Source: Cranoglanis bouderius (taxonomy: Eukaryota; Chordata; Actinopteri; Siluriformes; Cranoglanididae). Taken from it: a stretch of 64,000 bases of DNA. The notes below the pieces were generated by a model. The model was not told the origin of the DNA, ran no database searches, and saw only the letters and a list, made by a program, of their open reading frames with translations. How positions within the stretch are numbered: the first letter of the stretch is position 1; each line of letters starts with the position of its first letter. The position numbers and the translations under genes are program-made. The stretch covers positions 6,266,013 to 6,330,012 of the forward strand of contig CM042565.1 of assembly GCA_023630585.1 (NCBI GenBank). The letters run 5' to 3'. Below, piece after piece: positions 45,853 through 55,957 of this stretch.

Positions 45853-45970
45853 AGAAGAAGAAGAAGAAGCTTTCTGGAGAGGAATATCAGGGGAGAGGTG
45901 AGGAGGAGGACGGGGGAGAGGAAGAGGCGGAGGCGAACGGATCCGGTGGGAAAGGGTGAATTATGCAATG
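45190..45970 (-). promoter_or_regulatory. CpG island with candidate first exon (donor at 45305)
   Basis: This is the only strongly GC- and CpG-rich, non-repetitive stretch in the window, containing GGC/GGA triplet runs, a (GA)n(GAA)n tract at about 45817-45868 and many CGCG words. On the minus strand a good donor (TCTTCG|GTAGGT, exon side ending at 45305) follows it, and the next acceptor in that direction is the taok3 exon at 44266. I infer a promoter plus non-coding first exon feeding taok3. The frame leading into that exon meets a TAA before any ATG, so the island would add only 5' UTR. A 101-codon Ala/Ser-rich reading frame (45667-45362) is probably an upstream ORF or chance product of triplet repeats. 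A divergent plus-strand transcript is equally possible. Confidence 0.55.
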
Positions 45971-46256
45971 CCCGGCGCAAGCATACCGGGGCAAAGATAC
46001 ATGTACCGGCCGATTCTTCTGCTTTGAGCTGTTAATAAGCACACCGCTTTATTACTACAAAGTCAAACCTTTCCTATCTGTCATCTGTTAGTGTAGTCTT
46101 TGTTCCCAGGTTCACGAAAAAACGGCCACTTTAATATTTTCTGGTAGTTCATTCAGATTCCTCTGAGGGGCAAGACATACAAAAGCCTATCTCTGGACTA
46201 CAATGCGACCACAAAGCCCAAACTGGCAATTCACTAACACCCCAGTATTAAATTTA

Positions 46257-46730
46257 ACTCAGGCTATGTCTACTATACATTAATCCGGATAGATCTCCGT
46301 CTACACTGGCATTTTCAAACATTTTCCAAAAATTGCTTGTCAACACTGAAACATCTGAAAACGCTTACATCCCTATACTGTGCATGCGTACAAACATAAG
46401 AAGCTCTGTCCTGCATCATTTCCATCAGGCATTTCTTTAAAAATGCAATCTGAAGGTTGTACAAAGTGACATTAATCATTAACAAAGCTATCAAACTGGA
46501 TATCAGGCACAACAACTGCAGTACAACATCGTCCGCCATCTTGTTTGTTTTGAGTTGAATGGGTCACATGACTAAAAATACGATATCATTTTCAAATTTA
46601 TCCACCTCGGAGAGCGTTTTCAAAAAGCTCAGGTTTTCGCTGGACAAAAATGCCGTTTCAGTGTGGATGAAGACCAAAGAAAAAGCTGCGTTTTCAATGT
46701 TATCTGGATTAATGTAGATGTAGCCTCAGT
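46257..46730. mobile_element. non-autonomous DNA transposon with inverted ends
   Basis: The left end ACTCAGGCTATGTCTAC and ATTAATCCGGATAG mirrors the right end, which reads in reverse ACTGAGGCTACATCTACATT and AATCCAGATAA. About 474 bases, no transposase. Confidence 0.65.
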
Positions 46731-46907
46731 CCTACACTAAACATAAATAGGCCTACTTCCTGTCTAGGGTGTAAATCTCAGGGTTCCACACAATATGATA
46801 CAATTTTAACCAACAGTGTAACCAATCAAATATGGTGGAGTCTTTGTGTTAGTAAATTTCCAGAGAGTTCACAGTAATTTGTATTTTGCCAATAGTTGAT
46901 GAGCATA

Positions 46908-48474
46908 CAGTGGGTATAGAAAAGAATCACCCCCCTTTAAAGTAATCACATTTTGTTGCTTTTCAGCCTGAAATGAAGACGGACACAGGTTTTGTTTTGC
47001 CCAGCTGTATTTACTCAGTGAAACTTATAACATCCAAGTGAAAGATATAACACCAACATGTCAGAAAAAAATAAAATAAAAAAAAATAAAAAAAAACCAG
47101 AATCACTGAGTTGGAAAAAGGATCACCCCCATGTTTAATTTGCCTTAATTTTTTAATTACAGCCTTTAGTCTGTTGGGATATGTCTCTACGAACTTTGCA
47201 CATCTAGACTTTGCAATATTTGCCCACTCTTCTTTGCAAAACTGCTCAAGTTCAGTTAAATTTGATGGTGACCGTTTGTGGACTGCAGTCTTCAAGTCAT
47301 TCCACAGATTTTCAATTGGGTTTAAGTCTGGGCTCTGATTAGGCCATGCAAGGACATTCACCTTTTTCTCCTTCAACCACTGTGTGGTCAGTTTTGCTGT
47401 GTGATTTGGGTCATTGTCATGTTGGAAGGTAAACCTTCTTCCCACTGACAACTTTTTGGCAGAGGGCTGCAGATTTTCCTCAAGAATTTGACGGTATTTT
47501 GCTCCATCCATTTTCCTTCTATCCTGACAAGTGCTCCAGTCCCTGCTGCAGAGAAACACCCCAATAACAGGATATTACCACCTCCATGCTTTACTGTAGG
47601 AATGGCATTTTTTGGATGGTGACCTGTATTGGATTTCTGCCAGACATAGTTTGGTCTTGAGGCTAAATAATTCAATTTTAGTCTCATCTGACCTGAATCT
47701 TCAAGGTCCATTTTGGCAAAGCTCAGTTGTGATGGCTTTTTTTGTGCAACCCTACCATACAAGCCACATTTGTGGAGAATTTGTGATATTGTTGTCACAT
47801 GCACACAATGACCACTCTTTGTCATAAATTCCTGCAACTGCTTCAGAGTTGCTGTAGGCCTCTTGGTAGCCTCTCTGACCAGTTTCCTCCTGGCTCTTTC
47901 ATCCAGTTTGGAGCAATGTCCTGATCCAGGGAGGGTCTGTGTTGTACCAAATATCTTCCACTTCTTAATAATAGACTTCACTGTGCTTCTAGGCATTGAT
48001 GAAACCTTTGAAATTGTTTTGTATCCATCTCCTGACTTGTGCTTGTCCACAACTTTATCCCGGAGATCTTTTGACAGTGCCTTGCCACCCATAGTTGATT
48101 GTTTGCTTCAGTTGCACTACAAAATGCTCAAGGAAAGCTCTTTCCATGCTGAGCTAATCAGAATGACCACAGCTGATCACAGTTGAAAGTCAAATGACTT
48201 GATTTGAGAAGGTGATTAGCTACACCTTATTGAGTTTACAAGTCATTTTTAGGAGTGGGGTGATCCTTTTTCCAACTCAGTGATTCTGTTTTTTAATTTT
48301 TTTATTATTATTTTTTTCTGAAATGTTGGTGTTATATCTTTCACTTGGATGTTATAAGTTGCACTGAGTAAATACAGTTGGATAAAACAAAAACTGTGTT
48401 CGTCTTCATTTCAGGTTGAAAAGCAACAAAATGTGATTATTTCAAAGCGGGGTGATTCTTTTCTATACCCACTG
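46908..48474 (-). mobile_element. Tc1-like element, family copy C, full length
   Basis: 1567 bases, TA on both sides, CAGTGGGTATAGAAAAGAAT ends. The transposase runs from 48092 ([20 protein letters not shown]), through [13 protein letters not shown], to a frameshift in the 47388-47559 overlap. The other frame continues to 47011 with [12 protein letters not shown] and [15 protein letters not shown] (Glu intact). A short deletion removes the KKPLLKKGH region. Inactive. Confidence 0.9.
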
Positions 48475-48699
48475 TAATTACATTACATTACAGTACATTA
48501 GTAACTAGTGATGCTTCAAAGCCCTATTTGTTAGCATCATGATAGGCATCGCTACTTTACATTGAACTGTGTAGTTTAAGATACAATATTTGTTGGGTGT
48601 TCCTTTCTGTTAATAGGTATTTTTTAGTTGTATACAGTATGTATGACAAAGCCTGCAATTTGGAGCCTTTCTCTAGAAGGGGATCTTACAAGTATTCAT

Positions 48700-48906
48700 C
48701 ATTTGTCTCTGTCCCAACTTTTTTTGAGTGTGTTGAAGGCATCAAATTCTAAATTTGTTTATATTTACAGAATACAATTAAGTTGAATATATTTTATTTG
48801 TACTTTTGTCAGTTAATTAAAGTTTCAAGAGACTTGACAAATCACAGATTTTTGTTTTTATTGCATTTTAGAAAAAAATCCCAACTTTTATGGAAATGGG
48901 GTTAGT
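48700..48906. mobile_element. Tc1-family terminal fragment
   Basis: TCCCAACTTTTTTTGAGTGT through to CCAACTTTTATGGAAATGGG, the right end of the family at 13504-15080. It abuts the left arm of the large inverted repeat. Confidence 0.6.
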
Positions 48907-48907
48907 A

Positions 48908-49200
48908 CATTCTTGTTTCTTAGACATAGAAATTAAGTCCTAATGTAATACTTAAGATTGCTCACATTCACTTAACATTGCTCCTCATTCTCAGGAAGTC
49001 TCAGTCTTAATTTTTAGAGGGTACTTAGGTAAGTATAGTGTGCATGCAGAACATTTCAGGTTTGAGACTTCTCTTATTTTTAATGGGGGTGAGAAAGTGC
49101 AATTTTAAAAAAAATTCCCCTCACTTTCAGGTTGAATATCTCTGTTGGGGGAACAGATACAAACCTGAACTTTTCACAGAAATAAGTCCTCTATAGTATT
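48908..49200 (+). repeat. large inverted repeat, left arm
   Basis: Imperfect inverse of 51255-51560. Shared words include CATTCTTGTT(T/C)CTTAGAC, AACATTTCAGGTTTGAGACT and CAGTCTTAATTTTT. The similarity is high but not exact. Confidence 0.8.
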
Positions 49201-49212
49201 ATGTATGTAGTA

Positions 49213-50759
49213 TAGCCGTGGCCAAAAGTTTTGAGAATGACACAAATATTAATTTTCACAAAGTCTACTGCTTCAGTGTTTTTAGATCTTTTTGTCAGAT
49301 GTTACTAACTGTTACTGAAGTATACTCACAAGCATTTCATAAGTGTCAATGGATTTTATTGACAATTACATGAAGTTTATGCAAAGAGTCAATATTTGCA
49401 GTGTTGACCCTTCTTTTTCAAGACCTCTGCAATTCACCCTGGCATGCTGTCAATCAACTTCTGGGCCACATCCTGACTGATGGCAGCCCATTCTTGCATA
49501 ATCAATGCTTGGAGTTTGTCAGAGTTTGTGGGTTTTTGTTTGTCCACCTGCCTCTTGAGGATTGACCACAAATTCTTAATGGGATTAAGGTCTGGGGAGT
49601 TTCCTGGCCATGGACCCAAAATTTCGATGTTTTGTTCCCCGAGCCACTTCGTTATCACTTTTGCCTTGTGGCAAGGTGCCCCATCATGCTGGAAAAGGCA
49701 TTGTTCATCACCAAACTGTTCTTGGATGGTTGGGAGAAGTTGCTCTCTGAGGATGTTTTTGTACCATTCTTTATTCATGGCTGTGTTCTTAGGCAAAATT
49801 GTGAGTGAGCCCACTCCCTTGGCTGAGAAGCAACCCCACACATGAGTGGTCTCAGGATGCTTTACTGTTGGCATGACACAGGACTGATGGTAGCGCTCAC
49901 CTTTTCTTCTCCGGACAAGCTGTTTTCCAGATGCCCCAAACAATCGGAAAGGGGATTCATCAGAGAAAATGACATTACCCCAGTCCTTAGCAGTCCAATC
50001 CCTGTACTTTTTGCAGAATAGCAGTCTGTCCCTGATGTTTTTCCTGGAGAGAAGTGGCTTCTTTGCTGCCCTTCTTGACACCAGGCCATCCTCCAAAAGT
50101 CTTCGCCTTACTGTGTGTGCAGACGCACTCACACCTGCCTGCTGCCATTCCTGAGCAAGCTCTGCATTGGTGGTGCCCCAATCCTGCAGCTGAATCAACT
50201 TTAGGAGACGGTCCTGGCGCTTGCTGGACTTTCTTGGGCGCCCTGAAGCCTTCTTCACAACAGTTGAACCTCTCTCCTTGAAGGTCTTGATGATCCGATA
50301 AATGGTTGATTTAGGTGCAGTCTTACTAGCAGCCATATCCTTGCCTGTGAATCCCTTTTTGTGCAAAGCAATGATGGCTGCACGTGTTTCCTTGCAGGTA
50401 ACCATAGCTAACAGAGGAAGAACAATAATTTCAAGCACCACCCTCCTTTTAAAGCTTCCAGTCTGTTATTCTAACTCAATCAGCATGACAGAGTGATCTC
50501 CAGCCTTGTCCTCGTTAACACTCTCACCTGTGTTAACGAGAGAATCACTTTTGTGGAAGGGCTGAAATGCAGTGGACATGTTTTTTTTGGGATTAAGTTC
50601 ATTTTCATGACAAAGAGGGACTTTGAAATTAATTGCAATTCATCTGATCACTCTTCATAACATTCTGGAGTATATGCAAATTGCCATCATAAAAACTGAG
50701 GCAGCAGACTTTGTAAAAATTAATATTTGTGTCATTCTCAAAACTTTTGGCCATGGCTG
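49213..50759 (-). mobile_element. Tc1-like element, complete, near-intact
   Basis: 1547 bases flanked by TA (49211-49212 and 50760-50761). The two ends agree closely (GGCCAAAAGTTTTGAGAATG at both), unlike the other copies, which implies a younger insertion. It lies between the arms of the large inverted repeat. Confidence 0.92.
49434..50405 (-). CDS. Tc1 transposase, full-length frame, third catalytic residue changed
   Basis: A 323-codon uninterrupted frame from ATG at 50405 (MVTCKETRAAIIALHKKGF) to the stop at 49434, close to the usual 340 residues. It cuts and pastes its own element at TA sites. Domains: a paired-type helix-turn-helix (APKSTIYRIIKTFKERG), GRPRKSSKRQDR linker/AT-hook, a second DNA-binding helix set, then the DDE domain with VIFSDESPFRL (Asp 1), CLFQHDGAPCHKAK (Asp 2) and NSPDLNPIKNLW. 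The last normally reads NPIENLW; the codon is AAG, so the catalytic Glu of DD34E is Lys. The frame also opens upstream of the ATG with no stop for 12 codons. The product is predicted to bind DNA but not to cut it. Confidence 0.9.
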   Translation of the reverse strand: MVTCKETRAAIIALHKKGFTGKDMAASKTAPKSTIYRIIKTFKERGSTVVKKASGRPRKSSKRQDRLLKLIQLQDWGTTNAELAQEWQQAGVSASAHTVRRRLLEDGLVSRRAAKKPLLSRKNIRDRLLFCKKYRDWTAKDWGNVIFSDESPFRLFGASGKQLVRRRKGERYHQSCVMPTVKHPETTHVWGCFSAKGVGSLTILPKNTAMNKEWYKNILREQLLPTIQEQFGDEQCLFQHDGAPCHKAKVITKWLGEQNIEILGPWPGNSPDLNPIKNLWSILKRQVDKQKPTNSDKLQALIMQEWAAISQDVAQKLIDSMPG

Positions 50760-51254
50760 TACAGGTACAGGTTTACTGTTGGCACTGTATGTGTGAATAG
50801 GTTTTTATAGAAATATGGAATTACAGTTGAATGAACAGTGTCATAAACACAGTTATGGTGTTGTTTCTCCTGTGATAAAAGCAGTAAGTGACCACAGCTC
50901 ATAAGAAAAGGAGTTACTGTGTTCAAGGGTAGGATGCAATGAAAATTACAGGCAGGTGAGTTTGGAGGTTGGAGCTAAACTCTGCAGATTTGAAGAACCC
51001 TGTGATAGATCATGCTTCACTGTTGCCAATATCAAATGTAGTAACATTTTAGACCTCAATGGCAAGCACAAGCTATTTTATGTCAATCACAAACATAATT
51101 ACTGTAAAATACTGTTCATTTTTATGACTTCTTATGCTTATATTACATCTGTTCATTTATCAAAATGCATGAATAAAGTAGGCTTTTCTCCAGATTTCTA
51201 CTAGCCCTACCTCTGTAACCAGTGGAATCTCAAACTCAAAATTTTTACAGCAGA

Positions 51255-51560
51255 ATGCTTTTATAGGGAACTTATTTCTTTGAAAAAAGGTTCATATCTG
51301 GTCCCCTACCAGGGATATTCAAGCTGAAAGTAAGGGGAATTTTAAAAAAATTGCACATTCTCGCTTCCATTAAAAAGAGAGAGAGAAGTCTCAAACCTGA
51401 AATGTTCTGCAACACTATACTTTACGTATGATACTAATGCTTATGTAGGTACCCCCTAAAAAAATTAAGACTGAAACTTGGACCCTTCCCATAATAAATT
51501 GAAGCTAATAGTGGAACTGTTAGCAATCTTGAGCATTACAGTCTAAGGAACAAGAATGTG
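51255..51560 (-). repeat. large inverted repeat, right arm
   Basis: Contains the reverse complement of the left arm, including AGTCTCAAACCTGAAATGTT and the (GA)n run at 51377-51390. Arms are about 2.1 kb apart. Confidence 0.8.
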
Positions 51561-51821
51561 CAAAATGCATATGTATGTGCATGTACCTTGTTATGTGCTC
51601 TAGAGATCAGTGTTTGTACTAAGGAGCTAGGACCATCCTGAGATATTGAAGCTTCCGTAAACATCTGTATAACTAAAATTTGTTGTGTGCCATGACAGAA
51701 AGATGGCCGACATGGTTAAACCAAGTAAAAAATGGCGGTTTTGCAATGCCAATACATAGAGGCAATCACTCAAAAACATTAAGAAAATTAAAAATGGTCA
51801 AGCAACCTGTATTGGACCACT

Positions 51822-52050
51822 TGAGATGGAATGCCTCAGTGGTCAAGGTTCTGGTTTACTGATCAGAAGGTCTGAGGTTCGTTCTAGCCCCAGCGCTGCT
51901 AAGCTGCCAGTGTTGAGGCCTTGAGAAAAGCCCTTAACCCTCTCTGCTCCAGGGGTGCCATATCATGTTTGACCCCAGCTTCCTAACAAGTTGGGATATG
52001 TGCAGAAAAGAATTTCACAATGCTGTAATGTATATGTGATAGATAAAGGT
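51822..52050 (+). mobile_element. tRNA-derived SINE
   Basis: The head TGCCTCAGTGGTCAAGG and GAGGTTCGTTCTAGCCCC (B-box-like) and the AAGCTGCCAGTGTTGAGGCC body match the SINE at 35015-35193 in part. The tail differs (CAGAAAAGAATTTCACAATG). Confidence 0.65.
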
Positions 52051-52059
52051 TTATTCATC

Positions 52060-52845
52060 TTTAGGAGCTCTTGCAGGTACCAAATGCAAAATACCACCAT
52101 TGCGAGTGTAGTTAAAATACCAGAAATGCAGTACTAATACACACCAGTGTTTGTCCAATGAGTCCATTTAACCTCAAATGATGATTGACCACACCATACT
52201 TGCTCCGGTTGACACAACCCACTTAAATTCAGGAATATCACTGTATGTGGATAGTTTTCCTTTATTATTATTATTGGTTCATGCGCTTGACTGATTTGGT
52301 CATAATTAACTAAATCTGTGCTGGAAAAGACAAGATAAATTAGTGATAAATTAGTGCTCATTCCAACTGTCAAGTATTTCTGCACACTTCCAGTTTTGTG
52401 TGCTGTTTATCTGTTTTATTTGTCTTTAAAAATAAAGTTTGTACATACATACCTATATACCTTAGTGGCCTCACTTGGTCTTTGCATCAAATTAAATGGT
52501 GAAGTGAATTAGAGTGAAACAAAATCTAGCTTGTTTGCTCCTTATTTTGTATGTATTTTCTCAGAAAGGCTGGGGAATTTGCTCACTCAAGCATTTCCTG
52601 TGTGGTGAAGAGATTAAGAGAAAGTGTGTTTGATCTTTTTTTTAATGTGAAGTTACACATATGTACAATCTAATCTGGGTAAATACCAAGGTAGATGGGC
52701 ACTTGTTTGTGAAAATGCCAAATATAATAATTTCATACAAATGTGGCATTGACATGAGAAAGTCTCTACCCATCACCCAAATTTGTTACACCTATAAGGG
52801 CCTGCATACAGTGATTTTGTGCTCATACAGCTGCTGCCTTGAAAG
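52060..52845. other. no recognised content
   Basis: AT-rich intergenic sequence. Confidence 0.4.
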
Positions 52846-52851
52846 TAACTG

Positions 52852-53275
52852 GTGCTGTTCCTTGTGCTTGTACTAGGACCACATGCAGCTAGAAATAAGC
52901 TTTCTGATTACATAGTATCTCTGGATGGCCTTTCTGTTTCATCATGTGCAGCAGTTAAAGACCTAGGTGTGATTATTGACTTTAGTCTTTCATTTGATGC
53001 TCATGTAGATAATATTACTAGGATAGCCTTCTTTCATCTCAGAAATATTGCTAAAGATAAGAAATATAATGTCACTACACAATGCAGAAAAATTAGTTCA
53101 TGTTTTCGTTACCTCTAGGTTGGATTACTGTAATGCCTTACTGTCTGGTTGTTCCAGTAGGTGCATAAACAAGCCCAAGTCGTTACTAGAACCAGACGAT
53201 ATGACCACATCTTATCCACACTGCATTGGCTCCCAGTAAAATTTCACATTGATGCTAAAATTACTACTATTGAAC
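52852..53275 (+). mobile_element. L2/CR1-like LINE C-terminal fragment
   Basis: Encodes VKDLGVIIDFSLSFDAHVDN, FFHLRNIAK and VTSRLDYCNALLSGCSSRCI, a conserved segment after the reverse transcriptase. One frameshift. Confidence 0.75.
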
Positions 53276-53340
53276 TATAAAGCACTAAATGGTCTCATGC
53301 CAAAGTACCTGAGCAAACTTTTGGTCTTTTCTGATCTTTT

Positions 53341-54430
53341 AATGATTCTTTTGTTTTTGCCATACACTGAAGACATTTGGGTTTGAGATAAAAAGATGAA
53401 TAAGAGACGATAGATCAGTATTTCAGCTTTCATTTCCTGATATTTATATCTACATGTATTAAACAACTTAGAACATGGCACCTTTTGTTTGAACCCACCC
53501 ATTTTTCAAGTGATCAAAAATACTGGAACATGTGACTAACAGGTGTTTCTTTTTGCCCAGGTGTGCCCTGTTAGATTGATTGTTTAAACAATTAATGACT
53601 CTGAATGTCTATGCTTGGTTTGAGCCCTGGGTGTTGCCTGTGAAGACTGCATTTGTTGTTAAGAAGTAAAAACCTACATGAAGACAAGAGAGCTGTCTAT
53701 GGGAGAAAAGCAAGCCATTTTGAAGCTGAGAAAAGAGGGAAAATCAATCAGAGCCATTGCAAAAGCATTGGGCATACCCAATCAAACAATTTGGAATGTC
53801 CTGAAAAAGAAAGAAACCACTGGTACACTAACAACTGGATACTGAATAGATTGGCCAAGGAAAACAACAGCAGTTGATGACATAAATATTGTGAGAGCCT
53901 TGAAGAAAAAACCCCAAAACAACAGCAACAACCTCCACAGGGTAGGGGTGAAGGTAGCACAATCCACCATTTGAAAAACACTTCCAGAGCACAAGTATAA
54001 CAGCCATACTACAAGATGCAAAGCACTCTAACCAATAGTAAGAATTGGAAGGTCATATTGGATTTCACAAAGAAATATGGAAATGAGCCACAACATTTCT
54101 GGAACCAAGATTAATCTCTACCAAAGTGATGGGAAGGCCAAACTGTGGAGAAAGAAAGGATCTGCTCATGATGCAAAACATACAAGCTCATCTGTGAAAC
54201 ATGGTGGAGGTAATGTCATGGCTTGGGCTTGCATGGCTGCTTCTGGAATGGGCTCAATAATCTTTATTGATGATGTAACTCATAATGGTAACAGCAGAAT
54301 GAATTCAGAAGGAAATGCACTCAAACTGATCGGAAGGAACTTCATCATGCAGCAAGACAATAATTTGAAACACACTGCCAACACAAATGACTTCATTGTT
54401 GAAAAACTGGATGGTTTTAGACTGATTGAT
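53341..54430 (+). mobile_element. Tc1-like element, 3'-truncated
   Basis: Same family as 27587-29164: ELSMGEKQAILKLR coding is visible from 53680, and SSVKHGGGNVMAWACMAASG and FIMQQDNNLKHTAN at 54190-54390. The first catalytic Asp region and the right end are missing. Confidence 0.75.
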
Positions 54431-54439
54431 TTATTTTAC

Positions 54440-55600
54440 ATGCTGTCTTTTCTTGAGGTATCTGTTAGCTTCTTGCACAAATCCTTAGACAAACCTGGAA
54501 AGTACCATGGCCTGGAGTTGAGCAGCTGTTGCTCGTTTTACCTGCATTTTGCTGAGAAGACACAAGAGTTCCCCTCCATACACACAATTTAGCTGCTGAC
54601 CACAGCAACCTCAGACTTGGCATGAACCTCAGACATCGCATGAAATGAAATCTATTGGTGTAAACGTCATTCAAATTCACCAGAAATAGCAGCGAAAACA
54701 TTTTTTGTCTAAACTGTAAGCAGGCTACAGTTATGCTTTTAGCCTGGGGGTTTCCCATGTGGCTATGAAGTGAGACCCCACAATCTTACCTGAGTTTTAT
54801 GTATTTTAATTCACTCCTTATGTATTAATAGTATTTATCATTCAGGATAAAATTTATACTAGTGATGCATTCTATCCAGTGCAACAAGAGGTCTAAAAAA
54901 TCAAATATAAAGCAAGACCATTCAACTTCCTTCAACATAATTACTCTAATGACGATGGTTTCAAAGCCTTTGCATCATATTTCTAAAAAAACATTAATGA
55001 AAGTTTGTTATTGAGAAACATACTTCCTGCTGCAAAGCAACTTCCTGTTGATCAATAAAAATAAATGCTTGGGAGTTCAGAAATTATGACTACAGATATT
55101 CTATAGCCTGATGATGAAGAGTTTAAGAGTATGGCAAAATTTCTGTTAATACATTATGTTGATGTAATATTATCCCATTCAAAGTCAATTATACTCATGC
55201 TGCACCTCTCTAGGAATGGCTTACTGTAGTAAACATTATAAAATGTGTTAATAAATAAAAAATGTAATAAAAAAATACTGTAAAATATGGAAAACCACCA
55301 GTTGAGAGTGAATAGAGATAAAATAGCATGAGCAGCCATTGCTGTGAGACTGATGTTCTTTCTCCTCCTCATCTTACAACCTCAGGCAGATTCAAATTGC
55401 ACTGTATATATGTGAATGGTTTAACTGCTGTATTCAGAATTTTAGTAATGAAACATCATCATATGTTTCATTGTAACATCATATGTGTTAACACAAGTAA
55501 ATGAAATAGTAGAGACTGACAAACTGAATTTATCATTTCACTTACAAGCTGATAACATTCTTATCATGAAGTACATATGAAAACACCCCCTTATAATAAA
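54440..55600. other. no recognised content
   Basis: AT-rich interval between the truncated Tc1 and the lif promoter. Minus-strand open sequence at 54758-54465 did not match anything I recognise. Confidence 0.35.
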
Positions 55601-55656
55601 GTGTTCAATTTGTGTAGTGTATTCAATTAGTGTATAGGAATTAGTGTATATATTAG

Positions 55657-55852
55657 TATAAAATGTGTAAAATGTTTAAAGTGTGTGCAAAAGTCGTCAG
55701 TAACTTCAGGAGGCTGGAGCATTACACATAGTGCATGTGATGCAAAAGCAAGAAGAAGAAGAAAAAAATTCTGGGAAATCTTGTTGTCTCACAAGGCTGG
55801 CTGCGTCATTTCCTTCGATGACAAATGTGTGGTTTCAGGTCTTTAAAATGTT
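55657..55852 (+). promoter_or_regulatory. lif: lif promoter region: STAT site and TATA-like boxes
   Basis: TTCTGGGAA at 55769-55777 is a perfect STAT-type site (TTCNNNGAA). A CRE/AP-1-like TGCGTCAT lies at about 55802, and a TTTAAAA box near 55842-55848 would place the start site just upstream of the candidate exon 1. A second TATAAAA lies at 55657. STAT control fits a cytokine that feeds back on its own pathway, but this is inference from motif matches. Confidence 0.4.
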
Positions 55853-55920
55853 ATGCCGGGCTGCGACCATGACTAGTTTCAACCTCTGTGCATGGAGAAA
55901 TGAATGGTCATGATAGGAAC

Positions 55921-55957
55921 ATGTTTTGGCAGGGCCACAGACCACAATCAACATCTA
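55921..55957 (+). CDS. lif: lif exon 1, candidate
   Basis: The ATG at 55921 opens 12 codons plus one base before a consensus GTAAGT donor, giving the phase 1 needed by exon 2. The result (MFWQGHRPQSTS, then Arg at the junction) makes a plausible n-region for the signal peptide. An alternative is the ATG at 55869 with a 19-base exon ending at 55887, the same length as human LIF exon 1, but its donor (GTGCAT) is weak. RNA evidence would decide. Confidence 0.38.

Noticed and set aside
45362..45980. Several open frames (Ala/Ser-, Arg- or Glu-rich) on both strands of the CpG island
   Set aside because: They are translations of GGC/GGA/GA repeats with no domain or splice continuity into a known gene. 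Treated as promoter/5' UTR sequence.
54465..54758. Minus-strand 97-codon frame after the truncated Tc1
   Set aside because: No family recognised and no splice or promoter context; left as unassigned.
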